Of a DNA stretch of 64,000 bases, positions 10,894 through 22,904 are shown piece after piece. Below the pieces are notes generated by a model that had not been told where the DNA came from, ran no database searches, and worked only from the letters and a program-made list of their open reading frames with translations. A program made the translations under genes and the position numbers. Origin of the DNA: Zarea fungicola (lineage: Eukaryota > Ascomycota > Sordariomycetes > Hypocreales > Cordycipitaceae); contig FWCC01000080.1 of assembly GCA_900169235.1 (NCBI GenBank), forward strand, positions 203,860 to 267,859, read 5' to 3'. How positions within the stretch are numbered: the stretch's first letter is position 1; each line of letters opens with the position of its first letter.

Positions 10894-12960
10894 ATGACCC
10901 CAAAGCCGTCGACAGCTGAGTTGCTTAGCCTTGATGCTGTTGCACTGCAACGCAGGCTTGAGGCTCGTCTCTTGACCAGCCTAGAGCTGGTTCAGGCCTG
11001 CCTAACTCATATTAGCAAGCATGACCAGCAGGGTGCTAGGCTGGGTGCAATGATTTCCCTTGTCCCTCGGCACCTGCAAATAGAACAGTCCGAAAGGCTG
11101 GATGCCGAACGTAGCGCAGGCCGACTCAGAGGTCCTCTTCACGGCATACCTATTCTTGTCAAGGTTTGAGACCCCTCACCGCTACCCCTCTCTTCTTTCA
11201 TATCCCTGACTACCACTGTTGAATTGAGCTGACTGCATCCAGGATGCTATCGCGACCGCACCAACGCTTGAACTTGCTACAACCGTCGGTAGTCTGGCTC
11301 TTAAACGAGCCATTATACCCAGGGGCGCCAATGTCGTGACCAAAGTGAGTCCATAGTGGCGGAATCCAGGTCTAGCACATTCTGACCCTGCGACTAGCTG
11401 GCGAAGATGGGGGCCATTGTCCTAGGCAAAACGAATCTAAACGTAAGACCGGAGTTGCAACAGACCGACTTCGCAAGTTAATGCCGGGATTACAGGGGTT
11501 TTGCAATTTCAAGTATTTTATCCCTTTCAACCTTTTTGTTTCGCCCCACTAACATCCATGTATAGAGGTGACACAAACTCGAACGGCTGGTCCGCTGTCG
11601 GTGGACAAACTCAGTCCTCATATATTGCTCGCGCACAGAATGAAGCAAGCCGTAGCCAAGGTGTACGAGCGGTCTGTTTATATTCGTCTCATACCTTTCT
11701 GACCAGCCTCGTAGGATCCATGCGGCTCATCAACTGGGTCAGCCGTTGGTGTCTCGGCTGGCTATGCCCCCTTGGCGCTGGGTACTGAGTCGATTGGATC
11801 AATAGTCATGCCAGCTTCAAGGGCTGCCTTGTATACCCTCAAGCCTACCCTTAATACCGTGGACATGGATGGCATCTTCAAAAGCACAGCAGAGTTGGAC
11901 GCTATTGGCGGTCTGGCGAAATCCACTGCCGACCTAGCGCTTCTGGCTCAGACAGTTTTGACAGACGACGCGAGGCTTGATCTGCCACCGCGAGGTTATC
12001 TTGAATGCCTGACCAAATCATTTGAAGGGCTCCAGATTGGTTTCCTGGACCCCAGAAAGTGGTCTCTCCATCCAGACATTGTACAGCTTGATGAGTCCAT
12101 TTTGACGCAGATGGTGGGTTTCCCCATCTCTATCCACCACACATGCTAATGCGTAACAGGATGATCTGTATTTTGCGGCCATTGATTGCATAAAGAAGAA
12201 TGTTCCAAGCGTCTCTGTCGTCTCACCGGTTGATTTACCACCAGCTTCTCAACTCTGGTATGAGGGGAGAAACCCAATCGATATAATTACGGGTATGTAC
12301 TGTACTCCGAATCCAATTCACAGAATTAACACGACGAAGCATATGAAGGCAAACAGGCGATGACGGCCTGGCTCGAGTTCGCCAACGTCCCGGGTCTCAA
12401 GACAATCGAAGATGTGATCAGCTTTAATCTCAGCCACGAGGAAGAAGAATTGCCGGATTGTATGCTTGAAATCCTTCCTTGTCGAAAGAAAAATTACTGA
12501 CGGCATTCTTGAAGGCTATCCTGACCAGAATCAGCTGCTTAGAGCATCACGGGAGCGTCCCACGCGGGAGGTATACGAGGCTGTCAAGGCTCGCATGAAA
12601 GAAATATCAAGAGATAATGGCATAGACCAATTATTCAGGGAGAAGGGGCTGAATGTACTGGTATTCCCCATGGACAGTCTCATGGTATTCATGTCTGCCG
12701 CGTCTGGTGAGTTTGGACGACGGTCTCCGCTGGATGCTCAAACTGCTGACAAGCATACAGGTTACCCGCTCGCAACAATGCCGGCCGGAGTTATTCCAGC
12801 AGACGGGCGGCCTTATGGGATTGGGGTAATGGCACAAGCTGGCATGGAGAGCCTCCTTTTTCAGTTTATGAGCGCCTTTGAGGCGCATTCACCCCCACGC
12901 GGTTTGCCCTCGCGCGTGCATGACGCTCTTGAGACGAATGGCGCTGTAAAAGTAGCCTAG
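10894..12960 (+). CDS. amidase signature family amidase
   Basis: Ten exons (10894-11163, 11243-11344, 11398-11442, 11496-11512, 11566-11662, 11715-12113, 12160-12292, 12340-12459, 12515-12706, 12761-12960) give 524 aa, and all splice phases agree. An in-frame upstream ATG at 10825 would add 23 residues. The acceptor at 12339 is the least certain. The enzyme should hydrolyse a carboxylic amide by the Ser-cisSer-Lys mechanism. GIPILVKD supplies the catalytic Lys, GGQTQSSYI and the motif DPCGSSTGSAVG followed by GTESIGSI hold the Ser residues and oxyanion loop. YPLATMPAG near the C-terminus is also typical. No signal peptide is seen. The substrate is unknown; fungal relatives range from acetamidases to secondary-metabolite enzymes. 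Confidence 0.88.
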
Positions 12961-13079
12961 AGATTAAATGGCTACTTGTTGACGTAACTTGCTTTCAACA
13001 CTTTACATTCCACTTAATTATGGTAGTATTTGTCTGTTCTCTTCAAAAGGGCAGCAGGCCGTTTCTATAAATGTTCTCC

Positions 13080-14260
13080 TTACAACGTGAAGTTGCGCAG
13101 CACTGTCTCTCCTTCGCGCAGTCGCGTGTACCCGACAGTATCCTTCCATAGCAGCCGTTGGTTGGCGACATCCTTGGCCTCTGGGTTAAACTCAACCGGC
13201 TGCCTACCAAAAAAGTACAGCGACTTTGGCGCAGTCCTACCAGCAGCAGCCGAGGACAAGCCGGCTATAACGTCGGAAGTCCCCAGTTCAACGTACGCAG
13301 CGGGCCATTTGGCCAAAACCAAGCTACAAGAGGGCAAAGCCAGGGGAAGAGATAGGTAGATATGAAGCCTCGGATAATCCATGGCCGTCGGTAATTTATG
13401 TTGCTCGGCATCGTCCGGGGCTCAACAGTCAACATGGCGATTTTAGTCAACGCAGGGTCAGCATCCAGTCTGCGTTGAAGTTCAACCCTAGAAAGGCGTC
13501 AACATTGAACCGGATGTTGGTAGGCACAACATGCACTCACACCATTAAAACCAAGCAAAAATTTGACACCCCGTAGCGTCGGAAGCCGCAGTAGTGTGTA
13601 GGGTCATCTTTGCTCGCGCGCCATGTTCCTCTGGCAAAGCGCTCGGTGCTGGAGTGGATGAAGGGCTTCCATTTGTCGTCATGGAACCCTAACCTACATT
13701 TTAAATTATGAGGGCTGATGAAAATGGTCTTGTCAGAACCAATTGATAAGCTGCTTTTCTCAAAAGTGAACATACTCATGGCTTTCACTTCCCACAACCA
13801 CAGTCCTTCCAGAATCGCGATCTAAGCTCTCGAGAAGCAAGAGGCATAATAGCCAATGTCCCAGGTATTTGGACGCAAACGTCATATCGAAACCGTCTTT
13901 TGTCCAACTTTGGTTTGTAAACTCGATGAAACCGGCGTTTAAAATAATAGCACGTATCGGTGGAATGCTGCCTGTGGCAACAGATTTATTGATAGTTGTG
14001 GCTACTTTCCGTACATTTTCCATGTCAGCCAAGTCGAGCGACAGTATTTTGTGTGCATGCGGATTCGATGGAAGGGCTCTTTGCAGGGCGGTTTGCAAGC
14101 CTTCAGCTGATCTGCTGTCACGTACTGTGTATAAGCTATAGCATCCAACAAGTTCAGGTGTCGTAAAAATCTGGGAAACAATGGCGCAACCGAGGCTCCC
14201 GTTGGAGCCGGTGACCAGTATGGTGCCTTTTACCATGACACTTTCTTCCAGACTTAGCAT
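13080..14260 (-). pseudogene. short-chain dehydrogenase/reductase, frameshifted and lacking the catalytic Lys
   Basis: Three exons are visible on the minus strand (13776-14260, 13541-13714, 13487 downward). The N-terminus has the cofactor motif TGSNGSLG and IILNAG, and the end matches fungal retinol-dehydrogenase-like SDRs (EGETVL). Two defects are seen. First, the active-site YxxxK reads YGVSN, so the Lys is replaced by Asn. Second, after PNGPLRT the frame runs to a TAG at 13265, while the remaining C-terminus (SDVIAGLSS to EGETVL, stop at 13080) continues in a frame offset by one base, consistent with a one-base deletion near 13270-13300. No acceptable intron bridges the two frames. It is convergent with the amidase. 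Confidence 0.72.
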
Positions 14261-14262
14261 AA

Positions 14263-17029
14263 TATTATCGAAGAAAACTGTCTCCTTGAGGGCTGGTAGG
14301 TTGTTTCGGCACTGCGTGCTTCCCGTTGCTCTCTTGGTAGAATGTTACCACTGTCAGGTACTGGGGCTCACTTTATAGCTACCTGAGGCAAAGATGGATG
14401 GAAAACTGTGGAGTTGCGTCATTGTAGCTGGTTTGACGAATAGAGTGTGACAATGTAGATGAGCGTAATATGAAGGAAGAAGGGAAACTCCTCAAGAGAT
14501 GATCCACAAGCCATGGTTCTAGCGTGGCAGAGTACCCGGCGTGGAACCCCTGAAGCTTTTGCCAGTCGCAGTAGTAACAGTATTGCACCATGATCTAGAC
14601 TGAGATCGAAGCGCGCCCATAGCAACCAATGAAGAAGTAAGCATCTCTTCCAGAATCAGAAATGAAGTGAATCATGAGTCATACAGCCTCGCCTCCAAGA
14701 AGGCGTTCAAGTTAATTTACGGTCGTCAATACGGTAATCACTTCACTTGACTCAAAAATTGGATCAAATGCATAGAGTTAAGCTCATACTACGAATTAAA
14801 CGAGTGCGAGTGCGAGTACAAGTACAACTGTGGGTACGAGGAAGATTGTCGGAATTTGTGTCCAGTGTAAACAGCGGGCATTCGCACATCTCTCATGCCG
14901 ATGCTGCCGACGGGATTATAGTTGAAGCCGTGGGTATGAATAGTATGAATAGAAATAGTATTGAAAGCCAGGAACGCGTACCAGCTATCGGCACTGCCCA
15001 GCTGTAGTTCCGGATGAGCAGGCAACGGACCTGACATCTTGGCCATATGCGGCCACAGCTGATGCCACAGCCTTTAGAAACACCTTTACAAATTTAACTG
15101 CCTTCGGACCGCCAGCGCGTCCTAATTTCTGCTGAAAGGAAGGATATCTCCGTGGCTTTTAAATCTGTCGCATAATACCACTGTTGTGACTGCTGACTCA
15201 ATTCAAGCAGCGTATCCAGCGTACCCTAGATAGAATCTATCAATACCAAGAGACGTCCATCTCAGCACTGTGCCTTGTAACTGTTCGTGATCGTCCCAAC
15301 AGCCTGTACATGTGACAACCAATAAACTAGCCGCTTACTGCCCAGCACCGTGGTGGCTTATACATGTCTCTGCTGCTCTCTAGCTGTAAATTGGATGTAT
15401 TATTTGTTTAATTAGCGAATATATAAAGAACAGCTATTCGTCTGAAGTGGTTTCTTAATAGGACACCCCTTTCCTGCTGTGAGGTTAATCTCGCGCCGGA
15501 TTCTTCTCCCATTACTTGTTACCATCGTGCATAGTGGTTATACCGGCTCGTCTGCGCTACTCTTACTCGACGATAAATCGACTGAAATGTTCTTCATGTG
15601 GGCAACAAAAGTTCTTATTGCATGTTGCAGCGTACCTGAGCCTACATCAACACCAACCACGATTTGTACCACCTCCGCAGTTGGCTTGTCTCTGTCAGCT
15701 ATTCAAACCTGCTCAATGCACACTGCAGCGACGTTGCAACTCACCCACAAATGCAGTCCACCGCTTTCACATAGATGGCTGTTCGCATCGGGAGCAATTC
15801 TATTAAATAATACGTGCAGTAATACATCTGCTCATTCTGGATACTCCTGTCCAAAGTGCCTGCCGTGCCTCTCTCACTTGTCCAATACAAAGTAATTTAT
15901 ATATATAATAATCGCTAAAAGCAATTGATTGATTATTGCACCGGGGCTAAGCATGGCGGCGGTGCTGGTGGACAAGACGCCCACAAAAAGTTACCATTCT
16001 TGTATATAGACCGCGGAACGCTGCCTACCCTTGTGGCTGGTGGGCTTTTATTTTTCGTTCGTATGACGTATCCATTGATTCTTTTGTTGGCCTTTGCCAT
16101 AAATACTCCTTGATTGTTTCTCTGGTGTACGCGACGATTTTGGTCCCTGTTCCTTGCGGTAGAAACCTCTCCGACCCATCCATCGAGTACTGTGACACCA
16201 CCACGATCCATTAAGACCTATGGATATGGTGCCGGTCGCTATCACTTCAACTTATCATACGACCCTTGAACCTTTTATTTCGTGTACCTCCCCCAATAGC
16301 AGGATACACGGTTCTGAACAGCTGTATAAGCGATTGTCGCCATACAATACCCTACACCACGACAGCAGGTGTAACAACTGTCTATAACTGCTACGCCAAG
16401 TAGCAAAAGATCGGCATTGATACTATTCGAGCATCANNTAGACAGACAACTATAGCTTATAACTGTAACTGCATTACAACAGGTGTAACGACCCTCATTC
16501 AAAGGTCGACATTAACGCCATAGCGAGCATTAATGCAGAGAATAATTACTTGGTATAACTGTAGTGCGAGTACCGAACTGGTCACTCCTTCCACCAAAGC
16601 ATACATCATGCACTTGCTACAGTACATTAACCCGCGGATGTATACCGAGACAGGCGGAATAAATGTCCCTCTTTTGTTAATTAAGGATAATAGTAGGAGC
16701 AGTAGCTATGGCGGTGCTCTGGCCCCACCTAGGAACCTTCCATGTACCTCCTGGCCCCCATGAAAGTACCTTTGGCCATTATTTAAGCAACAAGATCAAA
16801 AGCCGCTTTTAGCCATTACTTTTTTACATTCCGTGTTCACCCCTACAATTTGTTACAATAAATGATGCCATAGCCGTTTAGAGATATCATATAGCTTCAA
16901 AACAAAACCCAGAGCAGCCCCCTAACTGCCATTTACTCTTTACATCCCCTATAAATGCTAGCTCTAATCTGATCAGTCTTAAGTCATCGGCTGATTCCCG
17001 CTCCTACGATTATGTGATGTCGATTCTGG
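14263..17029. other. gene-poor AT-rich region, contains a 2-base gap
   Basis: I see no supported gene. There is a short hexamer run (GAGTGC/GAGTAC) near 14800-14825 and two undetermined bases at 16437-16438. The segment 16340-16540 contains imperfect internal duplications around GTGTAACRAC and a 26-bp interrupted palindrome at 16510-16535 that recurs at 36.5 kb. Confidence 0.5.
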
Positions 17030-17893
17030 CCAAGAGGACAATAGAAATCATCCGACTTGTATTAATTACGACCTTAAGCGGAAGATCCTTTAACGCGGCG
17101 CTGGTAAGAAAAGGTTAATATCAGTTAATCTTCTCTAGAAGACCAATGTTGTCCTTGCGCCAAGCGACCTTTAAGAGACGAGCTTGAGGTGCATGTAGCA
17201 ACCTTGCGGAGTGATCCAGCCAAGTTTCTGGCTGGAAGTGATAACTATACCAGCCACTGAGGTGGTGTGTCTATTAAAGCCAGATCTACTCGTAGTGGCC
17301 TTAATGAGTTATTTGACGATAAGGATATTCCTTGGCCAAGTATTGACGAGCACCTTGAATCTCTTGGTGGGCTGTTCAAACTGCGACGTATGGTGATAAC
17401 CTTGGCGATTGATCTTACCTTCCACGAGGTTACTACGACAGCAGCGTCAGAGGAGAAGCAGAGAAAATTGGCTACCAGTGTTGCCCGGTCCAAACTACCC
17501 ACCGATGCAGCTTTCATGGCTCGGTTCTACAAGCATCATGAATGTGACGCGAGAAGTTGCCGACAGAACTCGATGTACTGCTTGAAAGACAAAGACGGGA
17601 ATCACCATCCATGCGATCGACCGTGAAAAAACGTGTGCCAGCGGCGCGGAGGTAAAAGCAAGGGTGAAGAAGGGTGAAGAGTTCGAAAATGTTGAGGATA
17701 TCGAGATCCGGTAAGCGTTCATCGTGAAATCGCGAGTGCGCGCAGGAAGCGCAGGGCAAATGGTGACATTGGCTGTCGTAATTGCAAGACCCGTGGCGTG
17801 GCCGGGGTTGAACGACGACTTGAGGTCTCTGGCGATCCCGATGATCGCTTAGAGGAAGGAGTACTGTACGAAGAATTTGAACATGCAGAGTGA
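17030..17893 (+). pseudogene. decayed gene with a conserved Cys motif
   Basis: A coding-like frame can be followed from about 17030, across a likely intron (GTAAGA donor near 17104, TCTCTAG acceptor near 17145), to CDRP-stop near 17626. It includes RPLRDELEVHVATL, FKLRRMVITLAIDLTF and a Cys-rich motif RFYKHHECDARSC followed by YCLKDKDGNHH. It contains in-frame stops upstream of the intron (TAA, near 17090) and at 17258-17260 (TGA). Possible 3' remnants continue in shifted frames to 17893. The pattern resembles a multi-copy fungal protein family, but I cannot name it. The stops and AT-rich setting suggest a mutated repeat copy. Confidence 0.5.
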
Positions 17894-18645
17894 TAGGTTT
17901 AGGGATGGCATGGAAGCAGCCAACAAATTTGCAATGGAACTCCAGTTCACCTTCTTCTAGTGCCTCGCGAGTGGCAGACGATACTGAGCCGGCCATTCCC
18001 CTAGAAATGTCTTCCCTGCGACAGTCCACTTTCTCCCTCAAAGCTGGTGTGACCCATTTGCTGCTGTTCCTCACTGCGATGGTTGGCGAGTCCCAGTTTT
18101 TTGTTGTATATAGGACATGATCTCCGACACACTGGATTCATGATCCGGAAATACAAGCAGCAAATTCGCGAGCAGCTCGCTCTATCGCGACAGTCTCGGC
18201 TTTGCTCAGGACACCGCTTCTCCGACAGGCTTGTACATGAACACAGCAGGCGCTCTGCGTTAACAAGAGGAACATCATATAGCACAAGTTAATCCTCCTA
18301 CTAGCAATTAGAAAAGTCAATCAAGCAATAATACAGTAATCACCGCGGCAAAACATATTATATTACGAGCTCCCGTCGATAGACTCTCAGTTGGTAGCTA
18401 AATAACCCCGGCTCTGCGATGGTAATGGTGTGGTGACGTAGTAAATGTACAAGCTATACAAGTCCTAGAACTATTTTGGAGGGAATGACTTCTTGCACTA
18501 TGCAACCTTGTTAGAATGGGACCTCAAACAGACAATATGCAATACTTGCCTCTCCATTGCATGTGCTCTCAGTTTTATCGCAATCGAAGAGACAGCCCTG
18601 AGATTGGTTAACTCTTAACACTCTTTAAATTACCCAAAGACGGAT
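17894..18645. other. AT-rich spacer
   Basis: No gene, RNA or clear repeat is supported in this stretch between the 17-kb relic and the small secreted protein gene. Confidence 0.4.
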
Positions 18646-18879
18646 TTATCTCACCTCCAATATGAAATCAAAATCTTCAGTACTAAAGTCCACGGGGCAC
18701 TTATCCGCGCAAGCGTTCCAGGCAGTGCCGCAGTCTTTCGCGCAAGCCGAGTCTGTCTGGGCCAGAAAATCTTCGAGAGCTTTGACCCTTGCTTCCAGGC
18801 CATCATCCTGGCGCACGCGGACTGAGCTGGCCATGGAGGTGCCAAAGAAGAGGGCCATGAGTGGCAGAGAGAACATCAT
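18646..18879 (-). CDS. small secreted protein, 77 aa, four Cys
   Basis: A single-exon frame starting at the tandem Met codons (MMFSLPLMALFF). The first 17-19 residues form a hydrophobic signal peptide ending near SMAS. The mature part of about 58 residues has an amphipathic stretch (LEARVKALEDFLAQ) followed by C-x3-C, x6, C-x3-C spacing (CAKDCGTAWNACADKC) that can form a two-disulfide helical hairpin, and an acidic tail. A TATAAA sequence about 80 bp upstream on the same strand (about 18955-18966) supports expression. No family is recognised. It would be called an effector-like small secreted protein on size alone. Confidence 0.62.
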   Translation of the reverse strand: MMFSLPLMALFFGTSMASSVRVRQDDGLEARVKALEDFLAQTDSACAKDCGTAWNACADKCPVDFSTEDFDFILEVR

Positions 18880-20053
18880 TGTGGCGTGGGTTGAGGAAGG
18901 ATTTGTAGGGTTGAACTGGAAGTGATTGTGTTGGAGCTTTTTCGCAGCGACGGACGATTTATATGTAATACTTCTGTTGTGATGGCACATTCTTCATTTT
19001 TGTGTATTATTTCAACTGCCGAAGTGAGTACAAAACAGCTCGTGCTTTTAACCTGATTCAGTTGTTAAATTGTAACTGGCTGTAGTATTATGTCAGTGGC
19101 ATATAAATTCTAGTATTTCGGTGCGTCCTTGTCTAATAGGCGAATGAAACAGGGGATCTTGACTGACACTGCTTCTTTTCCTGTCTTTCTTATTTACCAA
19201 AGGATCTTGATGTGATTGGTCAACTATATGACAATACAATCTTAACAAAGCAAAATCAGCGTTACTCAGGTAGCGTCCACAGAGTATAATAGCCGTGCAG
19301 CAATTGCATCTCATCACAATTTCTCTACCCTTGCATGATGCGCCCCTGAGTCTAGCTAGCGCATTGTCTCACAGAGAGATAAAATAATAAATGATAGATA
19401 TTTCGTGTTATGTGTTACCCTGACCGGCCGTGTTTCATTGAGATCTCCAAAACTTCGGTTCGGCGGGATGTCCATCTACTATTAAAACACAAAAAGACAA
19501 TCACAGCTGCTACAGATGAGAAACGCACATGATTATGTATTTATGGCCGGAGCAGATATAACAGGGCTCTTTGTCTCTCTACAGCATCTACCAAATGTAA
19601 ATGTATGCATAATTTGAACGTTGAGATCCGGCTATTTGTTGAGTTGAGAGTTAATGCTATCACGCTGTTGCAATTGCCATGCATTCAAGGTCTGTACACC
19701 GCTGACTCCCCAACCTCAACTGAGCTCTCCCATCTTACATGTGAGACTTACAATCTCACCTGTTGCTGATGCGCTACAAAAGAAAAGAAAAGTGGAAACA
19801 CTTGTTTTCTGCGAAAGACAAATTAAAATTGCCCTCGCCATTATCAAACGCGGATAGGATCTCTATAGTAATTGATCCTGAACACGTGGTAGATATCTCT
19901 TTTGCTCTTTCGTTGTTACCGAGCTTGCTGCGCTCCTTTGGTGGCAGCACCGTTATAAGTACCCCCGTGCCCGAAGTGCAGCAACAGTTTTGCTTACCGC
20001 TGCTCGTTAAAACGTCTCTGATCTATGATTCTATGCTACCGTATCTATCCCAA
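18880..20053. other. spacer between two small secreted-protein genes
   Basis: Holds the TATA-containing promoter of the minus-strand 77-aa gene (about 18955-18966) and a possible TATA (TTATAAG near 19952) for the plus-strand His-rich peptide gene. Nothing else was recognised. Confidence 0.4.
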
Positions 20054-20221
20054 ATGAAGATCGAATGGTTCCTCGCAACGTTTGCTGCCGCGTTGGCAAT
20101 GGCTACCCCTGACGTAAGTGGTCGCGTCAGCATGGAGTCTGGCCCTACACGGCGTTCAGTACAGAGTGGCTATCATGGTCATCATGGTCATGGTCATCAT
20201 GGTCATCATGGCCCTTACTGA
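20054..20221 (+). CDS. short secreted His/Gly-rich prepropeptide
   Basis: ATG at 20054 opens a 55-aa frame. MKIEWFLATFAAALAMA is a convincing signal peptide. A propeptide segment ends at a dibasic RR (GPTRR), after which the peptide SVQSG-YHGHHGHGHHGHHGPY runs to the stop. The HGH/GHH array can bind metal ions such as copper or zinc. A GTAAGT immediately after the codons for TPD (about 20114) could be an intron donor, in which case the His-rich part would not be coding, so the call is tentative. Confidence 0.5.
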   Translation: MKIEWFLATFAAALAMATPDVSGRVSMESGPTRRSVQSGYHGHHGHGHHGHHGPY

Positions 20222-22904
20222 AAACATGAGTGGTGAGGACCAGTCTGAGCAAACGCTGGCTAGTAGGTCGCGGAATTCGGATAAGAAGTCTGAAAGGGCT
20301 TTCCATGATACTACGCGGTAAGTAAATATGTCGTGCCGAATAAAGGGCAACTATGATGCTAATTACTCAGCCCTGGTGCTTTACAACTGGGACGGTGGTG
20401 TTTGCTTTTTTACAGAAAGCGTTACGAGCGGCATTGGGAACAAGGTCTACCAAGGGAAAGAATTGGGCTGAAAGTAAATGTATATAGCATCATGGTGCCT
20501 CGCTGGGCCTCACTAGGCGATGAAATAAAATACGTACATTTCTCAAATATCGTAGTATGAGTAGTGACATTGATTACCGAGAAAGGAGGTGTGTGATTAC
20601 ATATTCTATAGAAATAGTAGCTCACCAATCCTCCGTTCTGCTAAGGTCCTTCTTGCTTCGTTTCATAACTTTGATGACGCAGCATGAAATTCTTTCGCCG
20701 GGAATTGTGTTGTTTAATACTTCTTGCCCAGATAAGTGCCTGACGTGCCAACTCCACTGGGATACCCACCAAGGCGTCAGTCTCCGAGTTGCGGCGCAGC
20801 AAAGTCTGGAGGTCGTTTCTTAAAATGCGAGGAACCAAGTCGTTCCCTGGCAATTCCTTGGTTAAATAGTACATCTTGATGTAGTATAAATGCTGCTTGT
20901 CATGTAGTCTAAGTCACTGCTGTTCGTTTGCACCGCACTGAGCCTCCCATCGCATAAGTCCACCCTGAGACAACTTGAGTATGGTATGCGCTACCAGAGG
21001 ACACGTGGCTCTAACAAGTTTCTATAGCCTTTTATCTAGTTGCTTAAGTAATGGCGCGTTGTCTTTGTGCGGTGCCTTAATCTAAGTTTTTTTTTTCCTT
21101 TAGGCACTGTTGAAGGCATCTTCATCTTCTAACTAATGGGCAGAATGTACTTTTTGGTGGCGCAAACGAGTGGCAGGGGCAGATTGTAGTGTTGCAAGCT
21201 ATTGTAACTCTAATTTAAGGGGTAGTAGTGCCTGATTCCCTGTAAATCTGGGTCGCTACTTTGCCACTAATTTATGTAGAGCCTAGATGAGATCCGATCC
21301 AGGGCACTCTAACCTTTTGTAGAGTTGATTTGTAGTTGTGAAAAAGCAATGGCTAGATATGGTGTTTCGGCCTGTGGCGCCATTGTCTTACTAAATGCAA
21401 ATAACCATTTTGCATGGAAAACCTCCCCCCCTAATATGTATGGGAATAAAAGCAGTGCAAACTGGCGGGCAATGTAGGACGCACTAACGGTAATGGCTCT
21501 GGTATATCTTGTATTTTAGTGTTGTAAGGTACATTGAGCCGGATAGAAGGTACATACGCTATAGCCATAATTGCCTACTTTTCTTAAAAAAAAGTTAATA
21601 GAAGCGGGATACTAATTCCGCCTTTCTCTATACGAGGCTTCACCACACACAATAGATACCAATGTTAGACTGCATGGGATGTTTAATTCTTAACATGAGG
21701 TCCTTCACCCATTGTCCCAAAATCCACAAGACAATGTGCTTAAAATGGGAGAGTTAATGTAGACAGACAAGTTTCGAAAAGCCTCAGATAAGAAAGTGCT
21801 GTTTGAATACGAAACCGGCTTGCCATTTCTGTTTTTGGCAATGTTGAGTTTTTTCTTCGCTGCTTCATTCTGGTGCCCATACTAGTTAGTAGACTGCACG
21901 CCAGTGTATTTCCCGCACCGGCACCGGCACCGGCATGCGCATCCGATCTAGATTAATGTCCAAGACTATGTGCAGTCTCCATAATTTTAGTGCCATACGG
22001 CTCTCGAGTACATTGCCAATTACCACATCTGCGTCTGCGCGTCAGCTACACGTGGAGGCAATCATAAAAGGGATGCTTGCTATCGCCAACGCGCTTCTAA
22101 ACCTTGCTTGGGGTGACTACTTGCCCTATGCTGCAGTAGCAACGTAGCTTACACCCTTGAAACTTTGTAGACTTTGAGCCGTCTATATGTCTCTAAAGTA
22201 ACCATTGTTTTTGCTGATTCCTAATGATATTTCTATTGGTGGTCCGGTATAGTCTTCATGGCACGAACGAAAAAAGTCCGGTGTTACCGACACTTCGTGA
22301 TCAGACTGCACAATAATTTTATCGGCCAGGGGGGGTCTGCTACGGCGGAAATGAAGACTTTCTTGTGCCTACCGAAACTATACCATGCAATCTCGTTGCG
22401 ATAGATTACGATCGGAAAAGCCGAGTCGTGTTTGTTACTCTTAAGTGACCAATTAGTTATCGGCACGGATTCCATAAAGGTCCGAGATCCGTTGTGGGGA
22501 CAATATCTAATTTACTGCTTTTGGCTATGGTACTATCTCTAGTTTATTGGCCGAAATCATCCTTGAAGCCTTGAATGCCCCCAAACATATTAACACTCCG
22601 TGAATGATGAAGTTCATGTATTGGCTGAGGGGAGGTGGGGGGGGCGGGGGAGATGGCAAAAAAGTGAAAAATAAACCAAAGAGTTATGCAAAACCAAAAC
22701 TCTTTACATATCTTTCCAGTACTTATACAGGAGGGTAGAGTCAATTTGAATGAGTCTTCACCATCGACAAGTTCTCCGTACTCGAGAAGAATGTGAGTGT
22801 CCGCGGTTGGTAGACGGAGCCTGCAGAGCCCCGACCCTTCCCCTACTTTATTAATGTACACTGCCGCCACGCTTACAAATTAAGTATTATCAAGTTTGTC
22901 CGCC
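20222..22904. other. long AT-rich gene-poor stretch
   Basis: No coding gene is supported. It contains poly-T/poly-A runs, a short CCGGCA repeat near 21917-21935 and a G-run near 22630-22650. Composition and lack of open frames fit decayed repeat DNA, but I could not identify an element. Confidence 0.45.
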
